Assembly: GCA_024760905.1 (NCBI GenBank)
Contig: CM045733.1
Location: 67,907,501 to 67,971,500, forward strand
Direction: 5' to 3'
Source of the DNA: Plotosus lineatus
Taxonomy: Eukaryota; Chordata; Actinopteri; Siluriformes; Plotosidae
DNA length: 64,000 nt
The notes under the pieces are model-generated. The model made no database searches. It worked only from the letters and a program-made list of their open reading frames with translations, and had not been told where the DNA came from. The first letter of the stretch is position 1. The number at the start of each line of letters is the position of its first letter. Made by a program: the position numbers and the translations under genes. Shown here piece by piece: positions 1 through 12,836 of this stretch.

Positions 1-20
1 AATATGTGTGTGTGTGTGTA

Positions 21-62
<42 letters not shown>

Positions 63-466
63 AGACAAAGAGAACCAAGGAAAGACAGAGAGAGCAAGCA
101 AGGGACAGACAGAAAGAAGTAGACAAGGAAAGAGAAAGACAGCGATAGAGAGAGGAGAGAGAGCAAGAGAAAGGCAGAGAGAGAGAGAGAGCGAGAGCAA
201 GAGAGAGAGAGAGCGAGAGAGAGAGCAAGAGAAAGGCAGCAAAAGGGTGAGAGTCAGGGAGATAGACAAAGAGACAGAGAGCGAGAGAAAGCGAGAGCGA
301 GAGAAAGGCAGAGAGAGATAGACAAAGACAGAGAAAGAGAGAGAGAGAGACAGACAAGCAGCGAGAGAGAGAGATCAAAAGAATGGCAGGGGAGAGACAA
401 AGAGAGAGAGAAAAAGATGGAGAGCGACAGAGGGACAGAGGGAGTGAGAGAGTAAGTGAGAGAGTA

Positions 467-517
<51 letters not shown>

Positions 518-545
518 GAGAGAGAGTGACAGAGTGAGAGAGAGA

Positions 546-581
<36 letters not shown>

Positions 582-597
582 AATATATAGAGAGAGA

Positions 598-634
<37 letters not shown>

Positions 635-666
635 GGGAGAGAGAGTGACAGAGTGAGAGAGAGAGA

Positions 667-704
<38 letters not shown>

Positions 705-745
705 AATATAGAGAGAGAGAAAGGGAGAGAGAGTGACAGTGAGAG

Positions 746-777
<32 letters not shown>

Positions 778-794
778 AGAAATATAGAGAGAGA

Positions 795-835
<41 letters not shown>

Positions 836-853
836 TGACAGAGTGAGAGAGAG

Positions 854-898
<45 letters not shown>

Positions 899-909
899 AA
901 TATATAGAG

Positions 910-957
<48 letters not shown>

Positions 958-1118
958 CGACAGAGTGAGAGAGAGAGAGTGTGTGTGTGTGTGTGTGTGT
1001 GTGCGAGAGAGAGAGAGAGAGAAATATATAGAGAGAGAAAGGGAGAGAGAGTGACAGTGAGAGAGAGAGAGTGTGTGTGTGTGAGAGAGAGAGTGACAGA
1101 GTGAGTGAGAGAGAGAGA

Positions 1119-1166
<48 letters not shown>

Positions 1167-1201
1167 GAGAGAGAAGGGGAGAGAGAGTGACAGAGAGAGA
1201 G

Positions 1202-1250
<49 letters not shown>

Positions 1251-1300
1251 AATATAGAGAGAGAGAAAGGGAGAGAGAGTGACAGAGTGAGAGAGAGAGA

Positions 1301-1337
<37 letters not shown>

Positions 1338-1384
1338 TGACAGAGTGAGTGACAGAGTGAGTGAGAGAGAGAGAGTGTGTGTGT

Positions 1385-1417
<33 letters not shown>

Positions 1418-1420
1418 GGG
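1..1420. repeat. GA/GT compound satellite beside the exon 7 donor
   Basis: About 1.4 kb of alternating (GA)n and (GT)n blocks, broken by recurring short motifs (gtgacagagtga, aaatatag, aaagggag) in a similar order, so it is a higher-order array and not a plain dinucleotide run. The left 420 bp is a degenerate purine-only version. In glra1 transcript sense it reads (CT)n and (CA)n and starts about 40 bases inside the intron that follows exon 7. Long open frames across it are artefacts of low complexity. The true length in the genome is uncertain because such arrays collapse in assemblies. Confidence 0.95.
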
Positions 1421-1439
1421 TAAATTTAGTCAAGTTTTA

Positions 1440-1802
<363 letters not shown>

Positions 1803-1803
1803 T

Positions 1804-1960
1804 CAACATTCTGATTTGATATCACCGCCCTGGGATGGTCTTATGAGTTGTCCAGGGTGTACCCCACCCTCGCCCAGAGTCGGCTGAGATGGGCGCCAGC
1901 CTCTCCATGACCTTAATTAGGATTAAGCAGTTTCAGAAAAGGAATGATTTCATTTCATCC
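1804..1960 (+). mobile_element. SINE 3' tail (L2-like)
   Basis: Only the 3' tail is present: GTCCAGGGTGTACCCC, a cgcccagagtcggctgagatggg stretch and ATTAGGATTAAG before a gaaaaggaatga end. The same tail closes SINE-B and one subtype of SINE-A in this window. It resembles the 3' ends of fish L2-type LINEs. Confidence 0.7.
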
Positions 1961-2411
1961 ACGAACACACTCGAATGAAGATCAGGAAGAGCACACTGTG
2001 TCCTGAACATTTTTATGATCGCAGTGGGGAGTGTGATCACAATGGAAACATGTGCAAAACGTCCTCCTTCATACAACGTCCATGTCAGGATCTCACTGCA
2101 TCGAACGCATTCCCACTAATTTCTTACCACAAACATGATCACATGTGCACCACCTCCAAAGTGTCCGTACTAAATTTCAAAGTACAACTAATACTTATTT
2201 ATTTCATTTCATAAACCATTTTATCTTTTAGTAGAGTCATGGGGGATTTGGGGGGGAGGGGGGGGGGGGTTTGATCGAATCTCAGCCAGTGAAAAAAAAA
2301 AATACAGCCAACTCAAGTGGGGTACTTTCTGAAAACCATGCCAGACTATTACAGGGCCAAAATACACCCAACCATTCACACTTAGAGACGATTTGAAAAT
2401 ATTAATTTGGC

Positions 2412-2761
2412 CGAGTGCTTCTCAAATAGTGGGACACACCCCCCTTGGGGGGCACGGTATGATGCCAAGGGGGGGGGGCGCGGTATGATGCCTGGGGAGT
2501 GCATATGATCCCAGGGAGCATACTTTTTCTGGAATTGTGTACGAGAATTAAGTGTAATTGCACCTCCACTCCAGAAGTTGGCAGTGGCACTCTCATTGTC
2601 GTACTATGGTGTATCGGTTTTTCGCTCAAGCAAACAATAAGAATTTTTTCCGTGTTGTTTCTCGAGGGGTTGTTTACTGTATTTCAAACAGGAACGAAGA
2701 GAAAGATGGCGAGAGACGGAGATACAGTATTAAGACTTAAATAAGTTGAACGAGTTTAAAT
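2412..2761 (+). mobile_element. hAT-like 5' fragment, copy 1
   Basis: Begins GAGTGCTTCTCAAATAGTGG, typical of one hAT terminus, followed by G-rich sequence and about 250 bp that align with 5431-5774 (shared blocks near gtgtacgagaatt, cacctccactcc, gttggcagt and aacaggaacgaagagaaag). No 3' end or target duplication is visible. No transposase domain can be read. Confidence 0.6.
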
Positions 2762-2953
2762 AAGGATTTTTTTTTTTAATTTCAGGAACATTGGTGCACT
2801 TTAAATATTTTCATTACAGATTATATAAACAATGTTAATCAAGTTTTTCTTTATTGTAAGTTGAACTATATTTCTTTCTTTTTGTTTTTAATGTTAATAA
2901 AGATACTATACTGTGCAGAGGTGGACTAATAACTTTATAAACAAATAATACTT

Positions 2954-3060
2954 TTTATAGTCGCTCGCAGGGGTCTTAGCACAGTGGGGGTCTAACTGGG
3001 ATTTGAACACACAACCTCCCGATCATGAGCGCAGCACCCTAACCACTACACCACCGACTC
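2954..3060 (-). mobile_element. SINE-C, tRNA-like head only
   Basis: The reverse strand carries an A-box-like and a B-box-like segment (gttgtgtgttcaaatccc). It aligns with the head of the fuller copies at 33698-34001 and 58762-59077. The rest of the element is missing. Confidence 0.65.
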
Positions 3061-3177
3061 AAACACAAAGAGAGCATGCAAACCGCACACAGAAACCGGG
3101 CTTGAACCCAGAACTTTCATGTTTTGAGTGATTTATTACTCCACCACCCCCTGCATGTCCATAATCACTTATAAATC

Positions 3178-3536
3178 CATTCATTCATTTTTTTGAGCCT
3201 CTTAATCCTCATTATGGTCGCCGGGAGGCTAGCGCACATCTCAGCTGACTCTGGCCATTGGGCAAGCGTACACCGTTGGACCACTTGCCAGGCCATCGCA
3301 GGGCCAACACTCACACAAACACTCATACTCAGACTCACACCTAGTGGTGATTTGGAACAGCCAATAAACCTACTGTGCATGTTTTTGGACTGTAGGAGGA
3401 AACCAGAGTACCTGGAGAAAACACACGCAAGCACGGGGAGAACATGAAAACGCCACACAGAGACACTCAAGATGGGAATCGAACCCATGACCTTCTTGCT
3501 GTGAGGCGGACGTACTAATGACTACACCATCGTCCT
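3178..3536 (-). mobile_element. SINE-B, near full length
   Basis: Read on the minus strand: a tRNA-like head with a cctcacagcaagaaggtc block, a body containing the fish motif of cgtgttctcc, gggttttctcc and cagtccaaaaacatgcac, and the L2-like tail ending in tgaatgaatga. It is degenerate and has no usable coding frame. Confidence 0.75.
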
Positions 3537-4219
3537 ATCCCGACTTATAAAGATGTTTTTTCATTTGTTCCACAAGTGGTGTGTCCTTCTGTTGCAAGTT
3601 TGGGTCCTCACATCTTTACTCAACACGTCTGCTTGTATAATGTCAGTCGTGTCCCTGCTAGATTTTAGGGGGCGATCACACTAGAGGTCCGATAGGAAAG
3701 CAGAATTAACACACATTGATTTTTTGTGATTTGTTTTTTGTGAATTTTGAATTTTTTGAGACTCCACATGCAAGTGAATATTTTGCGGCTTACGTATTTC
3801 TATCACGCGAGAAGGTTTCATGACAATTTGTGACTTACGATTTACTTTCCGATTTACGATTGGCTTGCCGATGTTTGGGAGAAAAAGGCAAATCTCCTGT
3901 CATAAAACAGTCACGTTTTGTTTTGTCTTTTGTTCGCGAATTATTCACACATTGTTCGCGCAAGAAAAATGGAAATGATAACAAAATAAACAGAACATGG
4001 TGGATGCCAGCAAGTCTCACAACCTTTCCGTGTGATGAGGTCACAACCCAGGCAACCAAAATGCGAAGCTGCGCATGTCACGAGACATATTTAAGAACAT
4101 TTTGAGAATTAAAAGTAACAGCCATGAATTTCCATTCACTTCAGGAGCTCTTCTATTGCACCTCTCGTGTGATCACTGCTAAGTTCTTACTGGGTTCTGG
4201 TTCGACCAGGTCCGCATTA

Positions 4220-4255
<36 letters not shown>

Positions 4256-4435
4256 ATGTCTACAGTTTGACCAAGTCCTCCATAACCATACCCCACCTTG
4301 ATTGATACTCGTAACATTCCTACTACACTGTAAAAATTCTTATTGCAGCCACTCAATTTTCCGGACGTAGTGGGAACATATCATATCTTTATTCGTTTAT
4401 TTATACTGTACAAATGTTTTTTTTAATGATTTCCT
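3537..4435. other. intronic stretch, nothing recognised
   Basis: AT-rich intron 6 sequence. It holds a 30-base T run near 4221-4250 and no gene, splice-consistent exon or repeat that I can name. Confidence 0.5.
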
Positions 4436-4439
4436 TATT

Positions 4440-4690
4440 TCTCAATCACTCCCTCACTGGAGGTGGAGCCTATCTCTCCTGACAATGGGTGAAGACAGGA
4501 CACACCCTGAACAGCTCTCCAGACCATCACAGATCCAACACACACAACCATTCAGACTCATACATAGGGGCAATTTGGAACAATTTGGAACCCCAACGTG
4601 CAACACCCCCACCCCAGAGTTCTACAGTAGTAGACCCTGCACACATTTATCCTCCAGGTCGTCTTATTTTTTCAAAAACACACCCCTAGA
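4440..4690 (-). mobile_element. SINE-B fragment
   Basis: Degenerate SINE-B middle and tail on the minus strand: caggacacaccctgaacagctc, then accattcagactcat and a ggggcaatttggaac block that is duplicated locally. The head is not recognisable. Confidence 0.55.
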
Positions 4691-5035
4691 TTTGAATAAG
4701 TGTACAAATGTACACACTTAATGTTTGGAGACCCTGCTACCGTGACCAGGTGCACTCATGCTGCTGAAACTTAATAAACTTTTATTAACTTTATAAGCAG
4801 GTCAAAAAATGGCTGATTTATTCTCGTGTCCTGTCCAACTGATAGCTGCATAGTATCAGGGTTATACTCTCTCCCATACCATCTGACATGTTATTCATAG
4901 CCCATTCCTTGCAGCTAAATCAGGAAGTGTAAGTGCTATAAATGCACCTGTTCCATGTGCTTATTGAAGGTGTGCTGGTGGAGTGGGGGCGATTTGTGTC
5001 AAGCAGAAATAGCATACGGAAGTTTTGCTGTGCTC

Positions 5036-5066
<31 letters not shown>

Positions 5067-5430
5067 GGTGACAGCAAAATATATGAACGCATTGAAGCTG
5101 AGACACCACTTAGAACATAATCAGCCCCAGCATCCTTGCCCATATAACCTTCTCCCAGAAACAACCAGCAGCCTCGTGAAACAGACTGATGTGTCAAATT
5201 ACTGTTTCCAATGATGTTACAGATGCATTCTTAACAGTACTGGTAACACACGGAGGAAAACTTTAACTCAAGGTACGCACCATTTTAAAACAGTGCAAAT
5301 GGCAGCATTTAAGGTAATTTTGAGAATAATTCGACTCACGGTGCGGATTCCCGCAGATATGTTTCTTCAGCAAAGGCAATTCCAGGACACAGATTTTTTT
5401 GATTGCCTTCATGATAAAGTATAGTTAATG

Positions 5431-5774
5431 CAGTGCTTCTTAAATGGTGGAGCGGGCCCACTGCCGGGGGCGTGGGGTGGGGTGGGTGGGTGGGGGGGGG
5501 GTGATGCCGGGTGGAGCGCATATGATCCTGGGGAACACGCTTTTCTGGAATAGTGTACGAGAATTCAGTGTACTTGCACCTCCACTCCTGTAGTTGGCAG
5601 TAGCGCTCTCATTATCGAGCTATGGTGTCACGGTTTTTTGCACGCAAATGATATAAAGTGCAAGTAAACAACCCCTCAAGAAACAACAGGGAAAGATTTC
5701 TAACAGGAACGAAGAGAAAGGTGGAGACAGACGGAGATACTAAGACATAAATAAGTTGAATGAGTTTAAATAAG
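5431..5774 (+). mobile_element. hAT-like 5' fragment, copy 2
   Basis: Starts CAGTGCTTCTTAAATGGTGG, then a G-rich run and the same 250-bp block as 2412-2761, ending at tgagtttaaataag. It is truncated just before a tRNA-derived SINE that starts at 5793. Confidence 0.6.
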
Positions 5775-5792
5775 TACAGTATGTATTTATAC

Positions 5793-6035
5793 CGGGGATT
5801 TAGCTCAGTTGGTAGAGCGTCCGCTTTATCCTCCGGAAGGTCGGAGTTCGAATCTGGCCGCGTCATACCATAAGACGTTAAAATTTGGTAGTTGTTGCTT
5901 CCTGCTTGGCGCTCAGCATCAAAAGGATAGAACAACGCAATAACTGGCGCTGCACAGTGGCGACAGGTGCCCAGAGCACAAACCAAATTTCAATGTATGT
6001 AAAAGTACTTTGACAATAAAGGTTTGTTTGTATTT
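5793..6035 (+). mobile_element. tRNA-derived SINE (V-SINE-like)
   Basis: The head has a clear pol III A box (TAGCTCAGTTGGTAGAGCG) and a B-box-like GAGTTCGAATC. The body contains gttgcttcctgcttggcgctcagcat, which recalls the central region of fish V-SINEs. The end is atttcaatgtatgtaaaagtactttgacaataaagg. The acceptor arms do not pair, so it is not a working tRNA gene. The family name is from memory of fish SINEs and needs a repeat-library match. Confidence 0.65.
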
Positions 6036-6548
6036 GTTTTTAATTTCAGGCACACTTTAATCTGCAATTGAAAATGTGATAATAACAATTTTATGGACAA
6101 ATAATACTATTTATAGTCACTCTTGGTGTGGTGAGGTGGTCCAAATTAAAATAAAACTAGCATGGCCACAATTCAGCTTTCTTCACACGTTCATGCCATG
6201 TACTAAAACGACCTTGCCACAGTCGCAGTCTGCAGACAGTAGTCCATGGGAGGGACAGCATACACTCACTTCCCTGTCACAGTGATCGTCAGCCAATCAT
6301 GAGCGTCTGTGAGCTCATGCTTTCCCTCCGAGTTTTAGACTGTCACCAAATACACATGGTGCCCCAGTTTGAAAAAAAAAGGGGGGTGATTAGCATTGCA
6401 TGTCATGGAGGAGGCGTGTTCATGCTTTCTCCACTACCTGGTCGGTGGCGGTCATATGATAGGGAAAGCGATACCTGATGTGTAGTAATTGAATACAACT
6501 AAAATAGAGAAATTAAAACAAAAATGGCTGCCACTTTTCCCTTATAGC

Positions 6549-6822
6549 AAGAAGGAACTGTACTGGGTTTGAGCCCAATGCGTGGTGAGGGTGTTTCTGC
6601 GTGGAGTTTGTACGTTCTCCCCGTGCCTGCATGGGTTTTCTCCGGGTACTTTGGTCTCCTACCACAGACGAAAAACATGCACAGTAGGCTCGCTGATTGC
6701 TCCAATTTACTCCATGGTGTGAATGGTTGTGTGAATGGTTGTGTGTGTGTGTTGGCTCTGTGATGGTATGATGAGCTGTTCAGGGTGTATCCTGCTTACA
6801 TCCAGCATTGAATGAAATTCGC
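6549..6822 (+). mobile_element. SINE-B (plus)
   Basis: Head remnant with gggtttgagccc (B-box region), then gtacgttctccccgtgcc, gggttttctccgg, a cagac/gaaaaacatgcac block, a gtgtgaatggttgtgtg repeat and the L2-like tail cagggtgtatcctgc to gcttaaccc. Confidence 0.7.
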
Positions 6823-7005
6823 TTAACCCAGCCGACTTTGGGTCAGGGTGGGGCCCTGAACAGGTCACCATACCACTGCAGAACCAACAGACATACATGC
6901 ATTCAGATTCACTCTTACTTCGGGACAATTTGGAACAGCCAATTAGAACCATGGTTTTCCCTGCTGTGAGGCAGACGTGATAACCACTGCACCACTGTGC
7001 TACTG
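6823..7005 (-). mobile_element. SINE-B fragment (minus), back to back with the previous copy
   Basis: agccgactttgggtcag begins the tail on the opposite strand, followed by gccctgaacaggtcacc, ttggaacagccaatta and a head ending gataaccactgcaccac. It abuts the plus-strand copy, forming a loose inverted pair. Confidence 0.65.
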
Positions 7006-7009
7006 TACA

Positions 7010-7800
7010 TAGGATATACATAAATATGTTAAATAAAATTCAATACCTCATCTGTATTTCAGGCCAATTCTGGTCGAGCATCAGTGCTCGGTATCAAATT
7101 GATGCGTCCCAAAACATTTGGATTCGCTATGACACTACATACTATTCATTGTGCCAGGGCAATGATGAAAATGATATTTATGATCTGTCTTAGTCACAGA
7201 GACATACAGCAGTCAAGACAGAAAGAAGAATAACTATACTACACACGCCAGAGACAAAGTCTGTGTTCAGCAAATCAAACAAAACTGCTGCTAATAAATC
7301 AGAATCAGGACGACGTGGGAATATCAGTAGTTATGGAAAATCAGGGATCAGTGATACGACTGAAACGATGACAAATTGAAAGCCAGCTTGGGAGAACTTT
7401 TGCCCTTGAATAGTGCATTGATATTGATTTGATGAGAGAAGAGAGGTGAGAGGTGAAGATGGGAGGTGAAGGTGTAGACAGGAGGGAAACACCCGCAGTG
7501 TTCGCACTGGTGTTTCACCGCTAAGCTCAAATGAAGAGGTGAACAGGGGATACAGAGACAGCATATTGCAGCAATCTGCTCCTCTACCATATACAAGAAG
7601 CAAGTCAGCAAGAGAGAGAGAGAGAGAAAGAGCGAGAGAATCTTACTCGAATCTCTCATATTATGTTATATATATATAATATATATATATATATCAATGG
7701 CAGCCTGTCGATATGAGACACGGGGGAACTGCCATCTTCAAATATCTAGAGAAAAAGGTCCACTTTCTTAATTACTGTACTGTATATAATGTATTTATTT
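7010..7800. other. intronic stretch without recognised genes
   Basis: Unique-looking intron sequence with a short GA run (7613-7637) and a (TA)n run near 7668-7694. No coding evidence. Confidence 0.5.
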
Positions 7801-7804
7801 TGAA

Positions 7805-7960
7805 TGTGTGGCTCAGCGGCACAGTGTTTATTCACCTCACAGCAAGAAAGCCTAGATTTGTGTCTCAAGCTTGGCCATGGTGTCTCTGTTAGGAATTTGC
7901 ATGCTTGCATGGGTTTCCTCCTGGTAATTCGGTTTCCTCCCACAGTGTAAAGACATGCAT
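7805..7960 (+). mobile_element. SINE-B 5' half
   Basis: gcggcacagtgtttattcacctcacagcaagaaag is the head, then gaatttgcatgcttgcatgggtttcctcc and ggtttcctcccacagtgtaaagacatgcattc. It stops where a minus-strand SINE-A begins. Confidence 0.65.
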
Positions 7961-7977
7961 TCATTTATTCATTCATT

Positions 7978-8274
7978 CATTTGCTGAGCCACTTAGTCCT
8001 AATCAGGATCGCGGGGAGGCTGATGCCCATCTCAGCCGACTCGGGGCGAGGACAGAGTACACCCAGGGACAACTTGCCAGGCCATCGCAGGGCAGAAACA
8101 CACTGATGGGCTATGCAGGCTACTCTTTACTAAAGTCAGCAGTGCTTCTTCTACAGCCTCTCACCATAGACAGTGAGAAACATGGCCAGCCTTTGATATC
8201 CCAGTTCCCCAGTATGCTGGGGGGGGGGGGGGGGGGGCATCAGTGACAACCTGGTGAGAGCAGGGCACAGAATG
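7978..8274 (-). mobile_element. SINE-A with L2-like tail
   Basis: The minus strand shows a degraded head, a 19-base homopolymer tract (G at 8219-8237 on the plus strand), the tcaccatagacagtgagaaacatggcc body and the L2-like tail. A hAT element sits directly at its head end. Confidence 0.7.
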
Positions 8275-8282
8275 CTATAGTG

Positions 8283-8861
8283 CAAGGGTCGCCAACCTTT
8301 TTGAACCGAGAGCTCCTTCTTGGGGACCAATTAATGCGAAGGGCTACCAGGTCGATACACACTTCTAAAATAACAAATTGGCTCAATTTACCTTTAATTA
8401 TATGTGAGGCGCTCCACCGAATGTAGGCGCTTGTCGCAAGTGACGTACGGTGCTTGTGAGACAAAGCGCGGCTTATCCGGACTTCCGATCTTTGAAGTGA
8501 GCAAGTGCGCGTTGAATGCTTGATCAGTACTCAACCTTCACTTGCTCACTTGAAAGATCGGAAGTCCGGATAAGCCATGCTTTGTCTCACGAGCACCGTA
8601 CGTCACTTGCAAAAGCGGTTACTTTTGGTGGAGCGCCTCACATACGTACGTTATTATTAATAATTAATGATGTTCATCTATGTGAAGATATTTATTTGAT
8701 TTAAAAAAAAAAAAAAAAAAGAAAAAATTTGCAGCTCAATGGAGAGTGGTGCTATGGAGCTGTGGGCCTGTTATGATATTAGCATTGAACAGGCCCGTGG
8801 GCGACTCATATTGTCCTAGCGGGGGACCGGGTGCCCGCGGGCAACATGTTGGTGACCCCTG
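8283..8861. mobile_element. hAT element with perfect 8-bp TSD and internal foldback
   Basis: Flanked by CTATAGTG at 8275-8282 and 8862-8869, the 8-bp target duplication expected of hAT transposons. The ends are CAAGGGTCGCCAACC and GGTGACCCCTG. It is non-autonomous, with no transposase frame. A large inverted repeat occupies 8401-8507 and 8539-8644 around a 31-base loop. The other copy of this family (52129-53150) lacks the inverted repeat. Confidence 0.88.
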
Positions 8862-8989
8862 CTATAGTGTTTATTGCCGTAATCCATATTTCTATTTTAT
8901 CCTTGTAATTGCAAAAAATATTGTAAAAAGAAAAAAAATTGTCAGGCTGTGTTTCAGTATGTGGATTGTTTGGTTTAAATATTGAAAGT

Positions 8990-9121
8990 CATGGCCAGCC
9001 TTTGATAGCTCAGTTGGTTGTACTTGGGGGACAGCAGTGCCAGCCCATTGATGGTGGGGCTTGAACCACCAACATTGAGATTGATAATCCAGCACCCTAC
9101 CACCAGGCCACCACTGCCCTA
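8990..9121 (-). mobile_element. SINE-A head fragment
   Basis: Contains catggccagcctttgatagctcagtt, the tRNA-like head gtggggcttgaaccaccaac and ccaccaggccaccactgccc on the minus strand. The tail is absent. Confidence 0.65.
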
Positions 9122-9389
9122 GAGATGTGCACATTAAGATAATTGGTTGTTCCAGCCGTTATGCCACCGTGCTTTCTGTCAATCAGAATAAAATATTTAA
9201 ATAAGAAATGCAATAAAGATTTATGAAGCATCTGAACGGCCCCACCCCCATTTTTCCCCAATAGCCACACAATCAAGAAGATGGCACTACAGCTCCTCAT
9301 TGTTCAAGTATTGATTGAATCAAAAGAAACATGACTAACAATTTACTGTTCTCAATTAATGAGTTATAACCGCCTTAACCAATCAGGAA

Positions 9390-9880
9390 TCAGTGGGCAA
9401 AGTTCGCAACACTCAACCCTGAGTGTGTTACCATCTGCATAACATAAAGCGGTACATCTCCAACGCATTAACTGCAAGAGCTGTATGTGCGTATCCTGTG
9501 CGGCCATGGTTATACGTGGGCATGTGGACGATTCCCAGTGCTACCACTGCCTCTGAATTGACTTCTCCACTGGCTGTTGGTGGAATGATGAGTATTCAAG
9601 TGTGTTGACACTGCTGTCACAGACATCTCAGCATTCAGCATGCCAATAACACGCTCCCCCATGACTGGTGTCATCTGTTGCATTGTGACGAGTAACAAAA
9701 GTGCACATTTCTAGGTGGCCTTTTACTGGCCCTGGTGCAAGGATTGCCTGTATAGTCGTCATGCTGACTGACCAACTTAATGTCAGGCATTAAGCCACTC
9801 GTAGGTGGAATAACTCAGTGATTGTATAATCTCACAGTGATGTGGATATGAGAAGTGGATAACCACATGGCAACGGAAAA
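9390..9880. mobile_element. possible ISL2EU-like DNA transposon remnant
   Basis: The stretch ctaggtggccttttactggcc followed by tgcctgtatagtcgtcatgctg resembles termini of ISL2EU/IS4EU-type fish transposons as I remember them. The ends and target duplication cannot be fixed and no coding frame survives. Confidence 0.25.
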
Positions 9881-9921
9881 AAACTTCGGCAGACCAATAA
9901 ACACTATTTATGAGCAGAATT

Positions 9922-10699
9922 CATTTTCTGTACCGCTCAATACTAATTAGGGTCACGGGGACCCTATTCCTACCCTGGTGCCTATCTCGGCTGACTTGGG
10001 GCGAGTTCAGACATAGCTTGCCAGAAACATGCCGACAGTTATGCAGCCTAGTCTTGACAAAAGTCAACAAAGTCCTTTTACAGGGATCCCTCGCTACTTT
10101 GCGCTTCAATTCATGCGGCTTCAGTGCATCATGGGTTTTTTTTTTTTTTAATATTGATTGAATTAAAAATTAAGGGAAAAAGGGGAAAAAGTTAACGAAA
10201 ATGCCACAAAACGAGGGAAATTATGTAAAAAAAAACAAACAAAAAAACCCCCAAACAAACAAAAAACAACCCAAAGCCCCCCATCAAAACTACTTACATT
10301 TTTATGTGAGGTGCACATCTGTGTGTGTGTGTATTTATATTTTATTTACATCTTATGCATTATTTTTGAACATTTAATTGTTATTGTAAGTATTTATAGC
10401 GTTGAATATGTATTTATTGATATTATATACATATATACATGTACGTATACGTCAGCGGGTGGAGGGGGATTTGATCCTACTTCACGGAATTCGACAGTCG
10501 CGGCGGATCTCAGTCCCAATTAACCGCGGAAAGTGAGGGATCCCTGTATATGCCTCCCACCATACACGGTGAGAGACATGATAACACACTTAGCTGGACC
10601 TGGGGGACAGCAGTGATCACCCCTGACAGTGGGGCTTGAACCCCCAACCTTGAGAGCGGTAATCCAGCACCATAGCATTGAGATACCACTGTCCTACGA
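9922..10699 (-). mobile_element. SINE-A with L2-like tail, split by an M1 MITE
   Basis: Tail at 9922-10080 (cattttctgtaccgctcaa, attagggtcacggggac, tcggctgacttggggcgag) and head side at 10547-10699 (accatacacggtgagagacatg, ggggcttgaacccccaacc, gataccactgtcc). The two halves rejoin when the MITE at 10081-10546 is removed, so the SINE is older. Confidence 0.75.
10081..10546 (-). mobile_element. Tigger/pogo-like MITE M1, copy 1
   Basis: Ends are CAGGGATCCCTCGCTACTTT on the left and aagtgagggatccctg on the right, flanked by TA. Internal landmarks shared by all copies are aatatgtatttattgatattatatac, ataatgcat/atgcattat and the (G/A)TGCGCA block. It has no coding capacity. TA flanks and the CAG-type TIR suggest the Tc1-mariner superfamily, pogo/Tigger branch. 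Confidence 0.85.
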
Positions 10700-11820
10700 G
10701 GAGCATATTTCATTACAGATCTGTTGAGCTCAGCATTTTTGGTTTGAGTATTTATATTTTTGTGCACTGTGCATCCTTTAAGAATATTCTTCGACATGGC
10801 CAAGTTCAAATATTTATAAACACAATCTATCCATTTAAAAATGCTTGTTTAAGGAAGGGTTCCATATCCAAGTTGTAAAACAATCAGAATATCCATTTAC
10901 TTTGTCGATTTTCAATCCGCTTTTGCGATTGCTTATAATAAGTCACTATTATTCCTATTAGCTACCAGAATACTCTAGCTACTTACAGAATCCCAGAAGT
11001 ATTCCCTGAATCATATAGCAATTAACCAATGAGAAGCCTTAAAACAGCCATGACTTCTCTGTTGCTAGGAAGAAACTAGGAAGATTGCACTGATTGGCTG
11101 ACAGCACTATTCGTTGAGTGTATGGATGCAGATTTTCATATGCGGACAAGTAGTGTTTCCTGATTAGCTGATGTCACAATTTTAATGCTATAATCATATA
11201 CTATACCTCACTATGAAGCATTCTAAATTCTCTTTCCAAATGTATGAACATTTCAGTGTGTCAAGTTTCCTAATCTGTATCATGCTTGGGTTGGTCACAA
11301 GTGTGCACATGTGTTTGGAAAGGCAGGAGACTGATCAAATCACAGCGCTGACCTTCATTTTTGTACAAATTCTCCACCTCATAAAAGAGCATTCCTGTGG
11401 GAGCCATACATGCTGTGTCCCCTCTGTTTCACTCTGTTTCATATCAGATCCCAAGTAGATTGGCCTCCAACACTTATTCCCACTTTATCTTGAGGATAAC
11501 AAATAGTGACTGGGAAGAATGGCCAGACAGATGGTTTTTAACCCAACTGAACGACCGTGAAGGGGAAATGGAACATCGCAGTGACACTTCTTCTGCCACC
11601 AGAGATACTATTATCTGTTTCAAGCAATGCTTGTTATAAATAAATAAATAAATAAATAAAAATGAGAACGTCTCTCCGTGTTTGTCAACAGTGTTGGACA
11701 AAAATGTTGACGATCTCAAAAATTGTATGAAAAGAATACGTCTTGAACTACATCGAATATTTTTCAGATCAGTATAATACTTGTAAAGGTGCTGATTGAT
11801 TTCCAATAGAAAAATGATAT
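10700..11820. other. intronic stretch, nothing recognised
   Basis: AT-rich intron 6. A short (AATA)n run lies at 11638-11660. No exon-like segment with splice sites and a readable protein was found. Confidence 0.45.
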
Positions 11821-11822
11821 GT

Positions 11823-12262
11823 GCTTTCTAAGCCTCTCAATCCTAATTACATTTTTACATTTACATCATTTGGCAGATTCTCTTATCCAGAGCAACAATT
11901 ATCATTTTTTTCAACACAACTGAGCAATTGAGGATAAAGGGCCTTGCTCAAGGGCCCAACAGTGGTGACGGTGGAGATTGAAACTTCTCCGCTAAGCCAA
12001 CACTGCCCTTATTAAAGTCATAGGGAGGCTGGCACCTCAGCTGACTCTGGGCAAGGGCGGGGCACTCAATGAACAACTTACATGGCCATTGCTGAGCAAC
12101 ACACATACAACCATTCACAGTCACTCTCATACCGAGGGGCAATTTGGAACAGCCAATCAGCATACTTGTGCATATTTTTGGAGTGTGGAAAGAAACCCAT
12201 GCAATCACTGGGAGAACATGCAAACTCCGCACAGAAATGTCCGATCCCGGATCTGATCCAGG
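11823..12262 (-). mobile_element. SINE-B interrupted by another fish repeat
   Basis: The SINE-B tail starts ctttctaagcctctcaatcctaatta and resumes near 12010 with catagggaggctggcacctcag, then runs to a head at gatctgatccaggcc. Between them (about 11850-12010) is the common fish repeat atttacatcatttggcaga with gccttgctcaagggcccaacagtgg. A 218-bp (TA)n array follows. Confidence 0.65.
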
Positions 12263-12269
12263 CCTTGAA

Positions 12270-12836
<567 letters not shown>

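Noticed and set aside
375..1433. 352-residue minus-strand frame of Ser-Leu and His-Thr repeats
   Set aside because: It is the translation of the GA/GT satellite. Low-complexity composition and no initiation or splice context.
5793..5866. Apparent tRNA gene with good A and B boxes
   Set aside because: The acceptor arms do not pair and the sequence continues into a SINE body, so it is a SINE head.
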